Positions 53,781-63,296 of a DNA stretch of 64,000 nt are shown here, one piece after another. The position numbers were made by a program, and so were the translations under genes. The first letter of the stretch is position 1, and each line of letters begins with the position of its first letter. This stretch comes from Hallella bergensis DSM 17361 (GTDB lineage Bacteria; Bacteroidota; Bacteroidia; Bacteroidales; Bacteroidaceae). Where the stretch lies: NCBI RefSeq assembly GCF_000160535.1, contig NZ_GG704781.1, positions 923,210 to 987,209 of the forward strand, written 5' to 3'. Under the pieces are notes generated by a model that saw nothing but the letters and a program-made list of their open reading frames with translations, was not told where the DNA came from and did no database searches.

Positions 53781-56645
53781 TTAAAATGTAAGTGATGCTC
53801 CCACCTGTATGCTACGTGTCAATGGCATTACAGCTCCATAAGATTCGGCCATGCCTTCTTTGAGATGATCTGTAGTGAACAGGTCTACACCACGGAGATA
53901 TATTTTAGCTCGATGAATGAATCCCATATTTGTAAACAGCAACTCCGGCAAATTGTAGAATACTTCGACACTACGAAGCTTGAAGAAGCTACGGTCAAAA
54001 AGGTTTAGCGTACTTGTTAAATCGTTATTGGCATTGGCCGTAGCACTTAAACGTGGGAAAATTGCACTTTCCGTGTTATTTCGTTCTGCCGACCAACTGT
54101 TGTCGTACAGATATTGCGAAAGCGTGTTTGTTGCAACGGCAGAGCGATACATACCATTGGTATTCATCACTCCAGAATAGCGTCCTACCCCTTGGAACTG
54201 AGCAGTGAAACCTAAACCTTTCCATTCAGCACCAACGTGAAAAGTATAATAAAGCTCAGGACAAGTTGTGCTATGGCCAATTGCTGTTACATCGTTGGCA
54301 TCAATTTTCTTATCGCCATTGACGTCCTCATAACGAACATCTCCGGGATATACTGTAGTGAATGTATGATCAGGATATCCAAGTTGTAGAAGTTCTGCTG
54401 TAGAGATTACGCCATCATTATCCAAATCATCTGATTTCTGGAAGAAGCCTACAGCCTTGTAACCAAAAAGTTGATTTAGGGGTAAGCCTGTACGCACGAG
54501 ATTGGAATATAAGCGTGGTTCCTCAGCCTGTTCCTTGATCGTGTTCTTGTTGAGATTCATGGTTGCACCAATATTAAAAGTCCAGTTACCAGCCACTTTG
54601 CTATAGTCTACTGCAACCTCAAAACCATGACTATCTACAACGCCGAGATTCTCGTATGGAGTAGTCAGACCAAAAACAGAAGTATAATTCCCGGCCGTAG
54701 ACACCCAACTGTCGTAGCGATGTTGGAAATAATAGTCAAAAGACAGATTCAGACCACCAAAAAGTGTTGCGTCCATGCCCACATTGAACTTAGAAGCCTT
54801 CTCCCGACCAGGATTGACTGTCTTTGCCTGCGCTATGTAGGTATTGCCAAAACTGGAACCGTAGGAGTAGAACGGATAAGTAACTCCGGCCATTGTATAG
54901 AATTGGTCATAGTATGTCCAAATATTGTCTCCGGGGAGAATGTCAGTTTGCAAAATTCCAAACGAAGTCCTCAACTTCAGGAAATTCACCCAATCAGCAT
55001 TTACCATGAAATTCTCCTTATGGATGTTCCAGGAAGCAGCCAGCGTTGGGGAGAATGCCCACTTTGTACTTGGTGCGAGACGAGAACTTCCCGAAACCAT
55101 AAGGGTCAAGTCGGCCATATAACGGTCGTCGTATCCGTAATGGGTCCACGAAGAAAAGTTCTGACGATATACCGTAGTGTTTACTCCTGTTAAATCGCTA
55201 TACTCATAGTCCCATTTCAACTGGCTATAAAGTGCATGTTTGCCAAAGGTTTTATCATAGTTCAGAGAGGAATTGAATATAAAGCGTCTCGTCCACGATT
55301 TATTATTAGCTGCTGACCCCATGTTAGAGTCGGCACCATCGGTCGTCAATATAGCGGACGATGGGTCCACAATGCCACCCGTATACCCAGGCACTGTATA
55401 GCTACCATACAGGTAAGTGCGGGAATGATCTTCATAAACCTCACTCCATGTATCATATCCTATTTGTGCCTGCAAGGCCAATCCGTCTGTAATGGCCGAC
55501 AAATCCTGTTCAAGTACCATATCAGCATAGAGAGCACGTTCATGATTCTTGTAGTAGGCAGCACCTGCACTCTGAGCCACAGGGTTTTTGGTAGAATATG
55601 TACCATTTCCACCCCACACGCCCTGTGATATTCTCACCGGAAACGCATTGGCAGGAACTGTATAAACCATATTCCACAAGTCGGCCTGACTACCTGGTTG
55701 CAGTTGTTCGTCAAGAAGACCAAACAGGTGAGTATGTAACTTGGTTTTTACGGTCAGATCTATATCCATATTGCTACGTAAAGTTGCCCGCGTGTATTTG
55801 TCTTGCGTAGAATATCCATCATTCTGGTCAAAATTCTTGACAAAGCCCTTGTTAGTCAATAAATTTACATTGGTGAAATACCTAAAATTTTTACTACCTC
55901 CGGTAAACTCAAGGTTGAACTTGTTGGTATGACTAATATTACGGAACGTTTCGTCCACCCAATTCACATTAGGAAAATACAAGGGATTGTCTCCGTTTTT
56001 ATATGCTTGGAGCACAGCGTCGCTATAGGTCACGGAAGATGCTCCAATGTTTCGCTGAGCTTCATTCATTGCCATACCATAAGTATAGGCATCAACGAAC
56101 TTTGGCTTATGAGCGAGATAGTTAAAGTCATGGTCGTAAGTAAATCTGATAGCGTGACTATTATACTTGCCGTGCTTCGTAGTAACCATAATGGCACCAT
56201 TGATGCCCTTATATCCATAGAGAGCTGTAGCAGCCGCATCTTTCAGGACACTCACACACTCTACATCTTCTGCTATAACGTTACTGATAGAACGTTCTAC
56301 CCCATCAACCAATACTAAAGGAGTGCTGGTGGAAAGCGACTGTAAACCTCTTACGTAAAAGGTGGGATTAGCTACATTGTATAACCCAGCTCCCTGCAAG
56401 GCAATCAATCCGTTACCCTGTCCTATAATATTATTGCCTATATTGCTGGCTCCTCGGTGGTTTACGTCGTTGTTCGTAATAATCGACACCGCCGCCGAAG
56501 ACTGCTCTCTGGAGAACGTCCGGTTAGCTCCCACATTAATTTTCTGCGCCTTGTAAGCCACAGAGTCTATGATATCGTACTGCGCCATTGCAGGCAGGCA
56601 CGTGCCTGCAATGAGTGTTAGCATGATAATATTTTTACTTTTCAT
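53781..56645 (-). CDS. SusC-family TonB-dependent transporter 4, lacking the N-terminal Ig-like domain
   Basis: 954 residues, about 100 shorter than the other three SusC proteins. After the signal peptide (MKSKNIIMLTLIAGTCLPAMAQ) there is no carboxypeptidase-D-like domain and no VVVVGYG-type TonB box; instead the mature protein opens with YDIIDSVAYKAQKINVGANR and passes straight into the plug (NPTFYVRGLQSL, ALYGYKGINGAIMVTTKHGK). The barrel is complete (RSIQVGASLTF end). It follows SusD3 by 25 bases and precedes SusD4, so it is the second transporter of one operon. Confidence 0.9.
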   Translation of the reverse strand: MKSKNIIMLTLIAGTCLPAMAQYDIIDSVAYKAQKINVGANRTFSREQSSAAVSIITNNDVNHRGASNIGNNIIGQGNGLIALQGAGLYNVANPTFYVRGLQSLSTSTPLVLVDGVERSISNVIAEDVECVSVLKDAAATALYGYKGINGAIMVTTKHGKYNSHAIRFTYDHDFNYLAHKPKFVDAYTYGMAMNEAQRNIGASSVTYSDAVLQAYKNGDNPLYFPNVNWVDETFRNISHTNKFNLEFTGGSKNFRYFTNVNLLTNKGFVKNFDQNDGYSTQDKYTRATLRSNMDIDLTVKTKLHTHLFGLLDEQLQPGSQADLWNMVYTVPANAFPVRISQGVWGGNGTYSTKNPVAQSAGAAYYKNHERALYADMVLEQDLSAITDGLALQAQIGYDTWSEVYEDHSRTYLYGSYTVPGYTGGIVDPSSAILTTDGADSNMGSAANNKSWTRRFIFNSSLNYDKTFGKHALYSQLKWDYEYSDLTGVNTTVYRQNFSSWTHYGYDDRYMADLTLMVSGSSRLAPSTKWAFSPTLAASWNIHKENFMVNADWVNFLKLRTSFGILQTDILPGDNIWTYYDQFYTMAGVTYPFYSYGSSFGNTYIAQAKTVNPGREKASKFNVGMDATLFGGLNLSFDYYFQHRYDSWVSTAGNYTSVFGLTTPYENLGVVDSHGFEVAVDYSKVAGNWTFNIGATMNLNKNTIKEQAEEPRLYSNLVRTGLPLNQLFGYKAVGFFQKSDDLDNDGVISTAELLQLGYPDHTFTTVYPGDVRYEDVNGDKKIDANDVTAIGHSTTCPELYYTFHVGAEWKGLGFTAQFQGVGRYSGVMNTNGMYRSAVATNTLSQYLYDNSWSAERNNTESAIFPRLSATANANNDLTSTLNLFDRSFFKLRSVEVFYNLPELLFTNMGFIHRAKIYLRGVDLFTTDHLKEGMAESYGAVMPLTRSIQVGASLTF

Positions 56646-56670
56646 ATTTCAAATACTTTGACTATTAGAA

Positions 56671-58845
56671 TTACTCCCATCCTGGATTCTGTACGAGGCC
56701 ATAGCCCTTGTTGATTTCTGCCTGTGGGAATGGGGACAGTAACCAGCGCCGTACATCGTTACTCTCTGGATCTCTTCCCCAAAGGTCTCGACCATTAGCA
56801 ACGATCTTTACCTTCTTGTAAGTAAAATAGTGCGGCTGACGCGATGATTTATCGGTAAGTTTATCACCATTCGACCACTGTGTGTCGCTCTCCACCCATT
56901 CTCCTGTAGAATTTTGCTTCAGACGGTGCATCTCAAGTGCATGGAGCTGTTTGGTCATCCAGTCCGTGCGGCGATATCGTATCATGTCAAACCATCTGAT
57001 ATTCTGCAATCCGAGCTCGCATGCTCGCTCACGAAGAATCTCCTCCAACAATGCGTTCGACTCGTAAAGTCTGCCCGCATTAACGGGTTCTGTATAAACT
57101 GTATTGGTATACGGTTTATTTTTAAATACACGTTGACGCAGAGAACCAAGTCCCACACGAGACCGGACAACATCAACATTCTCGCAAGCTTTTTCTATAT
57201 CTGGATTACTCTTCATCAGCAACGCTTCAGCATACATCAGATGCATCTCATTGAGAGATAGATAAACCCACTGAGTTTGATAGCGAATGTTGTCACCGGA
57301 ATTATTCGTTCCGTTACCCAAATAATACTTGTTAAAGCCATAACCTGTACCAAACATACCTGTTTGTGTCTTAATTCCAGCCAGCGCATCCGTACCACCA
57401 GCCCAGAGTTCCCAGATATCTCCCGACATGGATCCTGTAGTCCAATCGAGATTTTTCTTCACTCCATTGCAAATCACCTCCTCATAAAGTCGGGGGTCTC
57501 GTGTTAGTGTTACATTGATGAGTTGCTGTGATAGCGACGTTTCCCTTCCACGCAGGAACATACTGTTTAGTCCACGGGCACTTGCATTCGGTGTACCCAA
57601 ACTCGTCATCCTCAGTGTGCCGTCATCATTGTAAACATAGCCATAGGCCTTGTCCCAATCAAATGGGTCACCATTAGACCAAGGAAACATTTCTACATAT
57701 TCCTCTGTTGGCCAATAAAGATTACGCGGAACAGAAAAAGAATACCAACTGTGCCAGCAATAGCGACCGGATATAAAATTGTCATAGCTACCTACACGGA
57801 CAGAATGTAATATCTCTTTGGAATCCTGCAAATAATATCCTTTACGATAAGCCAAACGGTATTGCTCCGGTGTAGGCTTTTTGCCTTCTGCCTGTGATAT
57901 GGCGTAATAACCATTGGCATTCAAATCGTCGAAAAATTCCTGGCATGCCTTGTAGAAACGATCCCAACGTTCCTGATACTTAGAGGCATCTACATACATT
58001 ATATAAGGTTTTACTTCATCAGAAGCTCCTTGATAATAAGGTTGACCATCCTTGGGATTGAAAATTGGGGATGCTGCCATTTGTAGGATCTTAGCTTTCA
58101 GGGCACGTGCACCTGCACGCGTCCAACGTCCGGTTTCCGTTTGAGGATCGGTCACTACCCAAGGAAAATTTTTGTCAACAATAGCTGAATCAAGCTGATC
58201 TACCATATAATCAACACATTCCTCAACCGTATTACGAGAAAACTTCCCAGTGGTTTCACTCACCTCCAAAGCATGATCCAAGATTGGAATGCCACCATAA
58301 TGCTGGAAGCAGTCCCACATACGAGCAACTTTCAGACACCGAGCCTCAGCCTTAAGACGAGCCTTTTCAACATTGTCCATACCGGGAACTTGGTCGACAT
58401 TTTCTATAAAAATGTTAGCCGCGCGTACAGCTTCCCACACCCGCTCTTTATCAAATGAGAACAGGGGGCCGTCAAGTGCATCAGAAGTACGCGTCACATT
58501 AGCTGTGAGCTTACCGGTATAATACTGTCCGTAAACTGCAGCTCCGTTCCAGCCCATGTGCCAACAATCAGTCAATGCATCAAACTTACCAGCGTAAGGG
58601 TTGGAAGAGTGTGCCAGCCTCGAACTATTAACATAAGGTAAACCATAATACTGCATAGAATAGATACCTACCAAAAACTGGCGTGTGTATTCGGCATTGC
58701 TGAATACCGTGTCTTTGGTGGCTTCCGCTCCCGAGGGCTTATCCAATGCGGCATCGCCAAACGAGATATTGTCTGTACATGCTGTAAAAGCAAAACCTGT
58801 CAACAAGAGCGATATAGTAGCTTTATATATATTCTTCAAAATCAT
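56671..58845 (-). CDS. SusD/RagB-family lipoprotein 3 (long form)
   Basis: 724 residues from ATG 58845 (lipobox GFAFTAC, Cys23), clearly longer than the usual 500-600. SusD marks: VRAANIFIENVDQVPGM, AEARCLKVARMWDCFQHYGG, NEMHLMYAEALLMKSNPDIE, RERACELGLQNIRWFDMIRY and a C-terminal LLSPFPQAEINKGYGL...NPGW. The extra length lies in the middle loops. It starts 42 bases after the SusC3 stop and is its partner. Confidence 0.95.
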   Translation of the reverse strand: MILKNIYKATISLLLTGFAFTACTDNISFGDAALDKPSGAEATKDTVFSNAEYTRQFLVGIYSMQYYGLPYVNSSRLAHSSNPYAGKFDALTDCWHMGWNGAAVYGQYYTGKLTANVTRTSDALDGPLFSFDKERVWEAVRAANIFIENVDQVPGMDNVEKARLKAEARCLKVARMWDCFQHYGGIPILDHALEVSETTGKFSRNTVEECVDYMVDQLDSAIVDKNFPWVVTDPQTETGRWTRAGARALKAKILQMAASPIFNPKDGQPYYQGASDEVKPYIMYVDASKYQERWDRFYKACQEFFDDLNANGYYAISQAEGKKPTPEQYRLAYRKGYYLQDSKEILHSVRVGSYDNFISGRYCWHSWYSFSVPRNLYWPTEEYVEMFPWSNGDPFDWDKAYGYVYNDDGTLRMTSLGTPNASARGLNSMFLRGRETSLSQQLINVTLTRDPRLYEEVICNGVKKNLDWTTGSMSGDIWELWAGGTDALAGIKTQTGMFGTGYGFNKYYLGNGTNNSGDNIRYQTQWVYLSLNEMHLMYAEALLMKSNPDIEKACENVDVVRSRVGLGSLRQRVFKNKPYTNTVYTEPVNAGRLYESNALLEEILRERACELGLQNIRWFDMIRYRRTDWMTKQLHALEMHRLKQNSTGEWVESDTQWSNGDKLTDKSSRQPHYFTYKKVKIVANGRDLWGRDPESNDVRRWLLSPFPQAEINKGYGLVQNPGWE

Positions 58846-58887
58846 GTTTCTATAGAATTTTATGTTCATTATGACAAATCTGCTTGC

Positions 58888-61800
58888 TTAGAATGATAAG
58901 TTCAAACCTATGGTATAGGTACGCTGCAATGGATATGACGGTGCATTGGAGGCACGTGTCTCCGGATCTCCCCACTTATATGGCGTAAATGTCAGGAGGT
59001 TATAACCACTGAGCATCACTTCGCATTTTGTGATACCAATGGTTTTGAGTGCACGATTATTGAAGTCATAGCCCAGTGAGAGTGTTTTCAGTCGCAAGTA
59101 TTTGGCATCCTTCTCATAAAGAGTGCTCTCCGCATAGTTATTGCTCTCGCTTGCCCACGAAGCCCGGGGATAGTCGGCGTTATGATTTTCCGGAGACCAC
59201 GTGTTATCCACGTGATATTGCAACAAGCCTCCATAGATGTTGTCAGCCGAGCGGAAGAACGGACGCCGGAAAACATCACTCAACATTCGACTTACATTCC
59301 ATGCACCTGTAAATTGTGCGTTAAATGCGAGGCGCTTCCATTCGAAACCCAAGGTAAGTCCGCCTACATAATGTGGATCATCTGTATAGCCATAGTCTCT
59401 CGACATATCGTTCTCATCAATTTTCCCATTTCCATCAAGATCCACCAAGACACAGTCTCCAGGTTGAAGGTCGCTGGTCATTTGTTCTGGCCATGGCATA
59501 CCGAAATTCTGTTCATATTCAGCCTTGGTCTGCTCACCTTCATAGAACTTCCAGAATTGATATTGCGAACGAGCGCCAATACGATGCCCCTTGGCATATT
59601 GATAGGTGTTGTTTTTAGGGGCTTCCTTCATCTCTAACACTTCATTCCAGTTGTGTGATAAATTTACCTTAGCCCAATAACGGAAATCGTTTCCTATCTT
59701 ATCATTCCAGTTCAACGAAATTTCCCATCCATGGCTATTCACTTCACCTAAGTTTGCATAGGGAACAGTGAATCCAATCAGACTTGGAACGGTTCCGTCA
59801 ATAAGCAGAATATCTGTACGGTGCTCGAAATAATAATCAAAGGTTGTACGTAGACGGTCATTAAAGAAATTAATATCAACACCATAATCCTGCTTAAAAG
59901 CTTTCTCCCAACCCACATCGGGATTATTCTTTGATTGCTCATAGGCACCTTTCGTAGCAGTCGGGTTAATTTGTGGTGCCCAGATACCAAATGCATAACC
60001 ATGATAGTTGTCCCCACTGACATACGCATTGCTTGCCAATGCGTCGGAGCCTATGTAATAAGGATCAGAAAGATACATGAAACGACGACCAGTCGTTGTC
60101 TTGTCATTGCCGACCAACCCCCAGGAAGCACGGAGTTTCAAAAAGCTTACAAGCTTCTTAACGGGGTGGAAGAAGTTCTCATCGCTCATCACCCAGCCTA
60201 CTGAACCAGCAGGGAATACACCAAAGCGCTTGCCGGGAGCAAAGTTCTCAGAGCCATTATAGCCGATGTTGAATTCGGCCATATATCTGTTCTTATAGTC
60301 ATAGGTAGCTCGCCCAACAACTCCCACATAACTTCTGGGAGTGTCAGAGTAAGCAGAGGAGTAATAATACTGTTTGCTCTGGTTATACAGCAAAAGACCA
60401 GATACGGTATGGGAGCCAAACACCCTGTTGTAGTTAAAACTACCCTCAAAATACCAATCCCTTCCTTTGCTTTGGCGAGAGCCGTAGGTTGGCACGGTAG
60501 TCTCGCCATCCTTACGAAAAAGAATCGAGCCATCTGGCTGTATCATAGGATAATAGGCTGCAACCGAAGATTTGCCTTCCTTATAGATACCGTATGCGGA
60601 ATTATAAGAGCCCTTAGCCTTGAAAACAAGACCTTTGGTCAGCATGTCCAGTTTCTGCTCGAGCACAAGATCCATCTGAAGCTTATTGTTATTCGTTTGC
60701 ATAAACCCATTACCATAATAGGCCATGCCCGTGCCTCCTGTAAACGGAAGCTGAAGTCCATCGGTGTAATCGGTCGTCGTATACACCATTTTACCGTCTA
60801 CAATACCCGGACTTGAGAACGGAGTAGCGTAATAGATGTTCTTGATCATTCCTGAAGACCCTTGGCCGGTGTATGGTTTATCAGCATTGTTCACGTTACC
60901 TGCCACATTGAAAGACAATGTCGTGGTTTTCGTTGCCTTGAGATCAAGGTTAGCGCGATAGTTGAAGCGTTGATATTGGTAACCATAATCATATGGCATT
61001 TCAAATTCCTTGAACAGTCCACCTTGTGTGTACATACCAGCAGAGATGAAGTATCTGACACGATCAGTACCTCCCGAAATGTTCATATTGTGCTGGGTCT
61101 GCAAGGTTACATCCTTCATGATATAGTTGGTCCATTGGGTGTTGGGAAACCGTATAGGGTCAGAACCATCCTTAAATTTTTGCAACACTTCCTCACTAAA
61201 CATCGGAGCTTGTCCATCATTGGCACGCATCCGATTATAAAAAACACCATAGTCATAAGAGGTTGCTTGCTCTACCATTTTTGTGGGCGTTAATGCTGAC
61301 CAATTGGTCGAAAAAGAGATCTTTGCCTTACCCTCTTTGCCTCGTTTGGTTGTAATCAGCACGACACCATTGGCACCACGAACACCAAATACGGCTGTGG
61401 CCGACGCATCCTTTAACACCGTGATGCTTTCTATTTCATTAGGGTCAATGTCTGTCATTGAACGTTCAACACCATCCACCTGAATGAGTGGGGAAGAATC
61501 TCCCCACGTAGCCTTACCACGCACAAACACGGTTGCCGCATCTGAACCAGGCTCACCGGAATACTGCACCGTGGTCACGCCAGAGAGCTGCCCTGCCAAC
61601 ACGTTGTTGACCGAAGAAACCGGTGTGCGAACCAAATCCTCACCCTTGACGGATGAAAGAGCGCCGGTAACGGTGACCTTCTTTTGCACACCGTAAGCCA
61701 CAACCTCTACTCCACCAAGTTCCACGGCTCCAGCAGATTTCATTTGTATCTTCATGCCCTCCTTGGCAGAAGTTTCCACATCTACCATGCCCAGATAAGT

Positions 61801-62073
61801 AATTTTGATTTTAGTACCGGGGCGAACATTCAGCGTAAAGTTTCCGTCCAAGTCTGTGACCGTTCCCTGAGTGGCTTTTGCTCCAACGATAAGAACACTT
61901 GCTCCGATAATAGGCTCGCCCATGTCATCCACAACCGTGCCGTGAACAGACTGTTTCCGCTGCACAACTTGTGTGTCAGCATATAGTGGTCTTACGCCAA
62001 ACGGACTGAATGTCAAAGCAGAACAGAACACCACACAGATGGAAGTTCTTGAAAACAGCTTGTTTTTATTCAT
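58888..62073 (-). CDS. SusC/RagA-family TonB-dependent transporter 3
   Basis: 1061 residues from ATG 62073 (MNKNKLFSRTSICVVFCSALTFS), chosen because upstream ATGs give no signal peptide. Carboxypeptidase-D-like domain (VHGTVVDDMGEPIIGASVLI), TonB box region (VEVVAYGVQKKVTVTGALSS), plug (GVRGANGVVLITTKRGKEGK) and barrel ending TIGLNLSF. It heads the SusC3-SusD3-SusC4-SusD4-secreted protein operon. A TAATTTTG -7 box lies about 130 bases upstream. No STN domain is present, so ECF/anti-sigma signalling through it is unlikely. Confidence 0.95.
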   Translation of the reverse strand: MNKNKLFSRTSICVVFCSALTFSPFGVRPLYADTQVVQRKQSVHGTVVDDMGEPIIGASVLIVGAKATQGTVTDLDGNFTLNVRPGTKIKITYLGMVDVETSAKEGMKIQMKSAGAVELGGVEVVAYGVQKKVTVTGALSSVKGEDLVRTPVSSVNNVLAGQLSGVTTVQYSGEPGSDAATVFVRGKATWGDSSPLIQVDGVERSMTDIDPNEIESITVLKDASATAVFGVRGANGVVLITTKRGKEGKAKISFSTNWSALTPTKMVEQATSYDYGVFYNRMRANDGQAPMFSEEVLQKFKDGSDPIRFPNTQWTNYIMKDVTLQTQHNMNISGGTDRVRYFISAGMYTQGGLFKEFEMPYDYGYQYQRFNYRANLDLKATKTTTLSFNVAGNVNNADKPYTGQGSSGMIKNIYYATPFSSPGIVDGKMVYTTTDYTDGLQLPFTGGTGMAYYGNGFMQTNNNKLQMDLVLEQKLDMLTKGLVFKAKGSYNSAYGIYKEGKSSVAAYYPMIQPDGSILFRKDGETTVPTYGSRQSKGRDWYFEGSFNYNRVFGSHTVSGLLLYNQSKQYYYSSAYSDTPRSYVGVVGRATYDYKNRYMAEFNIGYNGSENFAPGKRFGVFPAGSVGWVMSDENFFHPVKKLVSFLKLRASWGLVGNDKTTTGRRFMYLSDPYYIGSDALASNAYVSGDNYHGYAFGIWAPQINPTATKGAYEQSKNNPDVGWEKAFKQDYGVDINFFNDRLRTTFDYYFEHRTDILLIDGTVPSLIGFTVPYANLGEVNSHGWEISLNWNDKIGNDFRYWAKVNLSHNWNEVLEMKEAPKNNTYQYAKGHRIGARSQYQFWKFYEGEQTKAEYEQNFGMPWPEQMTSDLQPGDCVLVDLDGNGKIDENDMSRDYGYTDDPHYVGGLTLGFEWKRLAFNAQFTGAWNVSRMLSDVFRRPFFRSADNIYGGLLQYHVDNTWSPENHNADYPRASWASESNNYAESTLYEKDAKYLRLKTLSLGYDFNNRALKTIGITKCEVMLSGYNLLTFTPYKWGDPETRASNAPSYPLQRTYTIGLNLSF

Positions 62074-62204
62074 TTGTTTTAGGTTTATATTATCAAACAG
62101 ATAGCTCTGCAATTTCCTCCTCCCATATCGGTAGGAGGAAGTACGAATGAGCAAAACTTCAAATTGGATTTGTCTAAGCTTTAATTTTCGGTTTAATTAC
62201 GGTG

Positions 62205-62212
62205 CAAAATTA
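62205..62212 (-). promoter_or_regulatory. -7 box of the second PUL operon
   Basis: Minus strand TAATTTTG, a full consensus match, with a leader of about 125 bases to the SusC3 start. Confidence 0.55.
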
Positions 62213-62301
62213 TTAATAATTGTCAAGAGAATACCTGAAATTTTGATTTTAAAGCATGTTTTTTTGATTCATTTAAACTATCAAGTAAATTAGTTTGGAT
62301 C

Positions 62302-62320
62302 GGCCTGTGTTCCGGATAAC
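62302..62320 (+). repeat. 19-base direct repeat, copy 2 (right of the second PUL)
   Basis: GGCCTGTGTTCCGGATAAC, 18 of 19 bases identical to 44921-44939. It lies about 90 bases upstream of the operon promoter, so the two copies bracket the whole second PUL. Confidence 0.6.
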
Positions 62321-62348
62321 TGTCTATATCAATTGAATAATAACCAAA

Positions 62349-62388
62349 AGCTGCGGGAAGGCTATCCATGAAGAGCCTTCCCGCAGCT
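62349..62388 (-). terminator. Terminator of the glycine-zipper lipoprotein gene
   Basis: AGCTGCGGGAAGGCT pairs perfectly (15 bp) with 62374-62388 around a 10-base loop, 18 bases after the stop; on the minus strand TTTTGG follows. Confidence 0.85.
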
Positions 62389-62406
62389 ATGTATATAAGG
62401 TGCTGT

Positions 62407-63264
62407 TTAGTTGCGCTGTTTCTTTTTGTGGGTAGGAATATTAAATTCAATTACCTTTGAAATCGCTTGCGAACCCTGAATAACACTCACACAAAATTTT
62501 GCCATTCCGTTTTTCAGGCGGTTGTCTGCCTTCACAAGTGCGGTATAACGGATGCCCCTGCCGGGCATGATGCTTTCGACGTGCATGTTCGGTGAAATCA
62601 GGATGTGCTTGTTTTTGGTAGCCTCAACAACGATGGGCTGAACATCATAGAGAGGTTGGCTGCTCCTGTTCATCACTTCAAAAATAATTTTGCACAACTC
62701 TCCACGTTCTATTTTACCGTTTTGATTATCATCTATAAATCGTGCGTTGCGTATCTCTATAGCCGGTGTGTATGTCAACCCCTCAGCCAGACTTTCTACA
62801 CTTGACTGCATGGGAAGAGTCGCTTCTGGCTGTCGGGCACTGTAATCTCCAGTGTAGTCGGTTGAGTTGAAATCGTAAAGGCGATCATCGCCGCTGTTTG
62901 TTTCGTCGAAGCCGCTGTCGTAGGACTGATCTGTGTTGGCCTGAGACGCACCTTGCTCTTGCTTCATCCGGTTGCGCCTGGCACGCGCAGCACTCCGCTC
63001 TGCCTTGTCGTGCTGATATTCCTCGATATCGCGCCGTCGCTGTTTGTCCTGAGCATTTCCTATGGCGCCACCTACAACCGCGCCGCCGGCCATGCCAACA
63101 ATCGTCCCAATGTCAGAACCGCGAGGACCATCTGCTATTCCTCCTATCGCAGACCCCAGAATGGCACCCAAGGAGCTGCCACCATACGCACCACTGCCCG
63201 CGTAACTTCCACATCCATTGAAAATTACAGATGCCAGCACGAGCATGAACAAACCTTTCTTCAT
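62407..63264 (-). CDS. Glycine-zipper lipoprotein with C-terminal beta domain
   Basis: 285 residues from ATG 63264 (MKKGLFMLVLASVIFNGC, Cys18 lipobox); an upstream in-frame start would lie inside the -7 box. Residues about 20-75 are Gly/Ala-rich with zipper repeats (SSLGAILGSAIGGIADG, TIVGMAGGAVVGGAIGNAQD), then a basic coiled segment (RRRDIEEYQHDKAERSAARA), an acidic low-complexity linker, and a C-terminal domain (VMNRSSQPLYDVQPIVVEAT) that resembles an Ig-like surface domain. Glycine-zipper lipoproteins often sit in the outer membrane, but the function of this one is unknown. A strong terminator follows. Confidence 0.85.
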   Translation of the reverse strand: MKKGLFMLVLASVIFNGCGSYAGSGAYGGSSLGAILGSAIGGIADGPRGSDIGTIVGMAGGAVVGGAIGNAQDKQRRRDIEEYQHDKAERSAARARRNRMKQEQGASQANTDQSYDSGFDETNSGDDRLYDFNSTDYTGDYSARQPEATLPMQSSVESLAEGLTYTPAIEIRNARFIDDNQNGKIERGELCKIIFEVMNRSSQPLYDVQPIVVEATKNKHILISPNMHVESIMPGRGIRYTALVKADNRLKNGMAKFCVSVIQGSQAISKVIEFNIPTHKKKQRN

Positions 63265-63288
63265 AAACCGTATTTTTGGAACTACGTA

Positions 63289-63296
63289 CAAAGATA
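63289..63296 (-). promoter_or_regulatory. -7 box of the glycine-zipper lipoprotein gene
   Basis: Minus strand TATCTTTG, 25 bases before the start codon. Confidence 0.6.
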
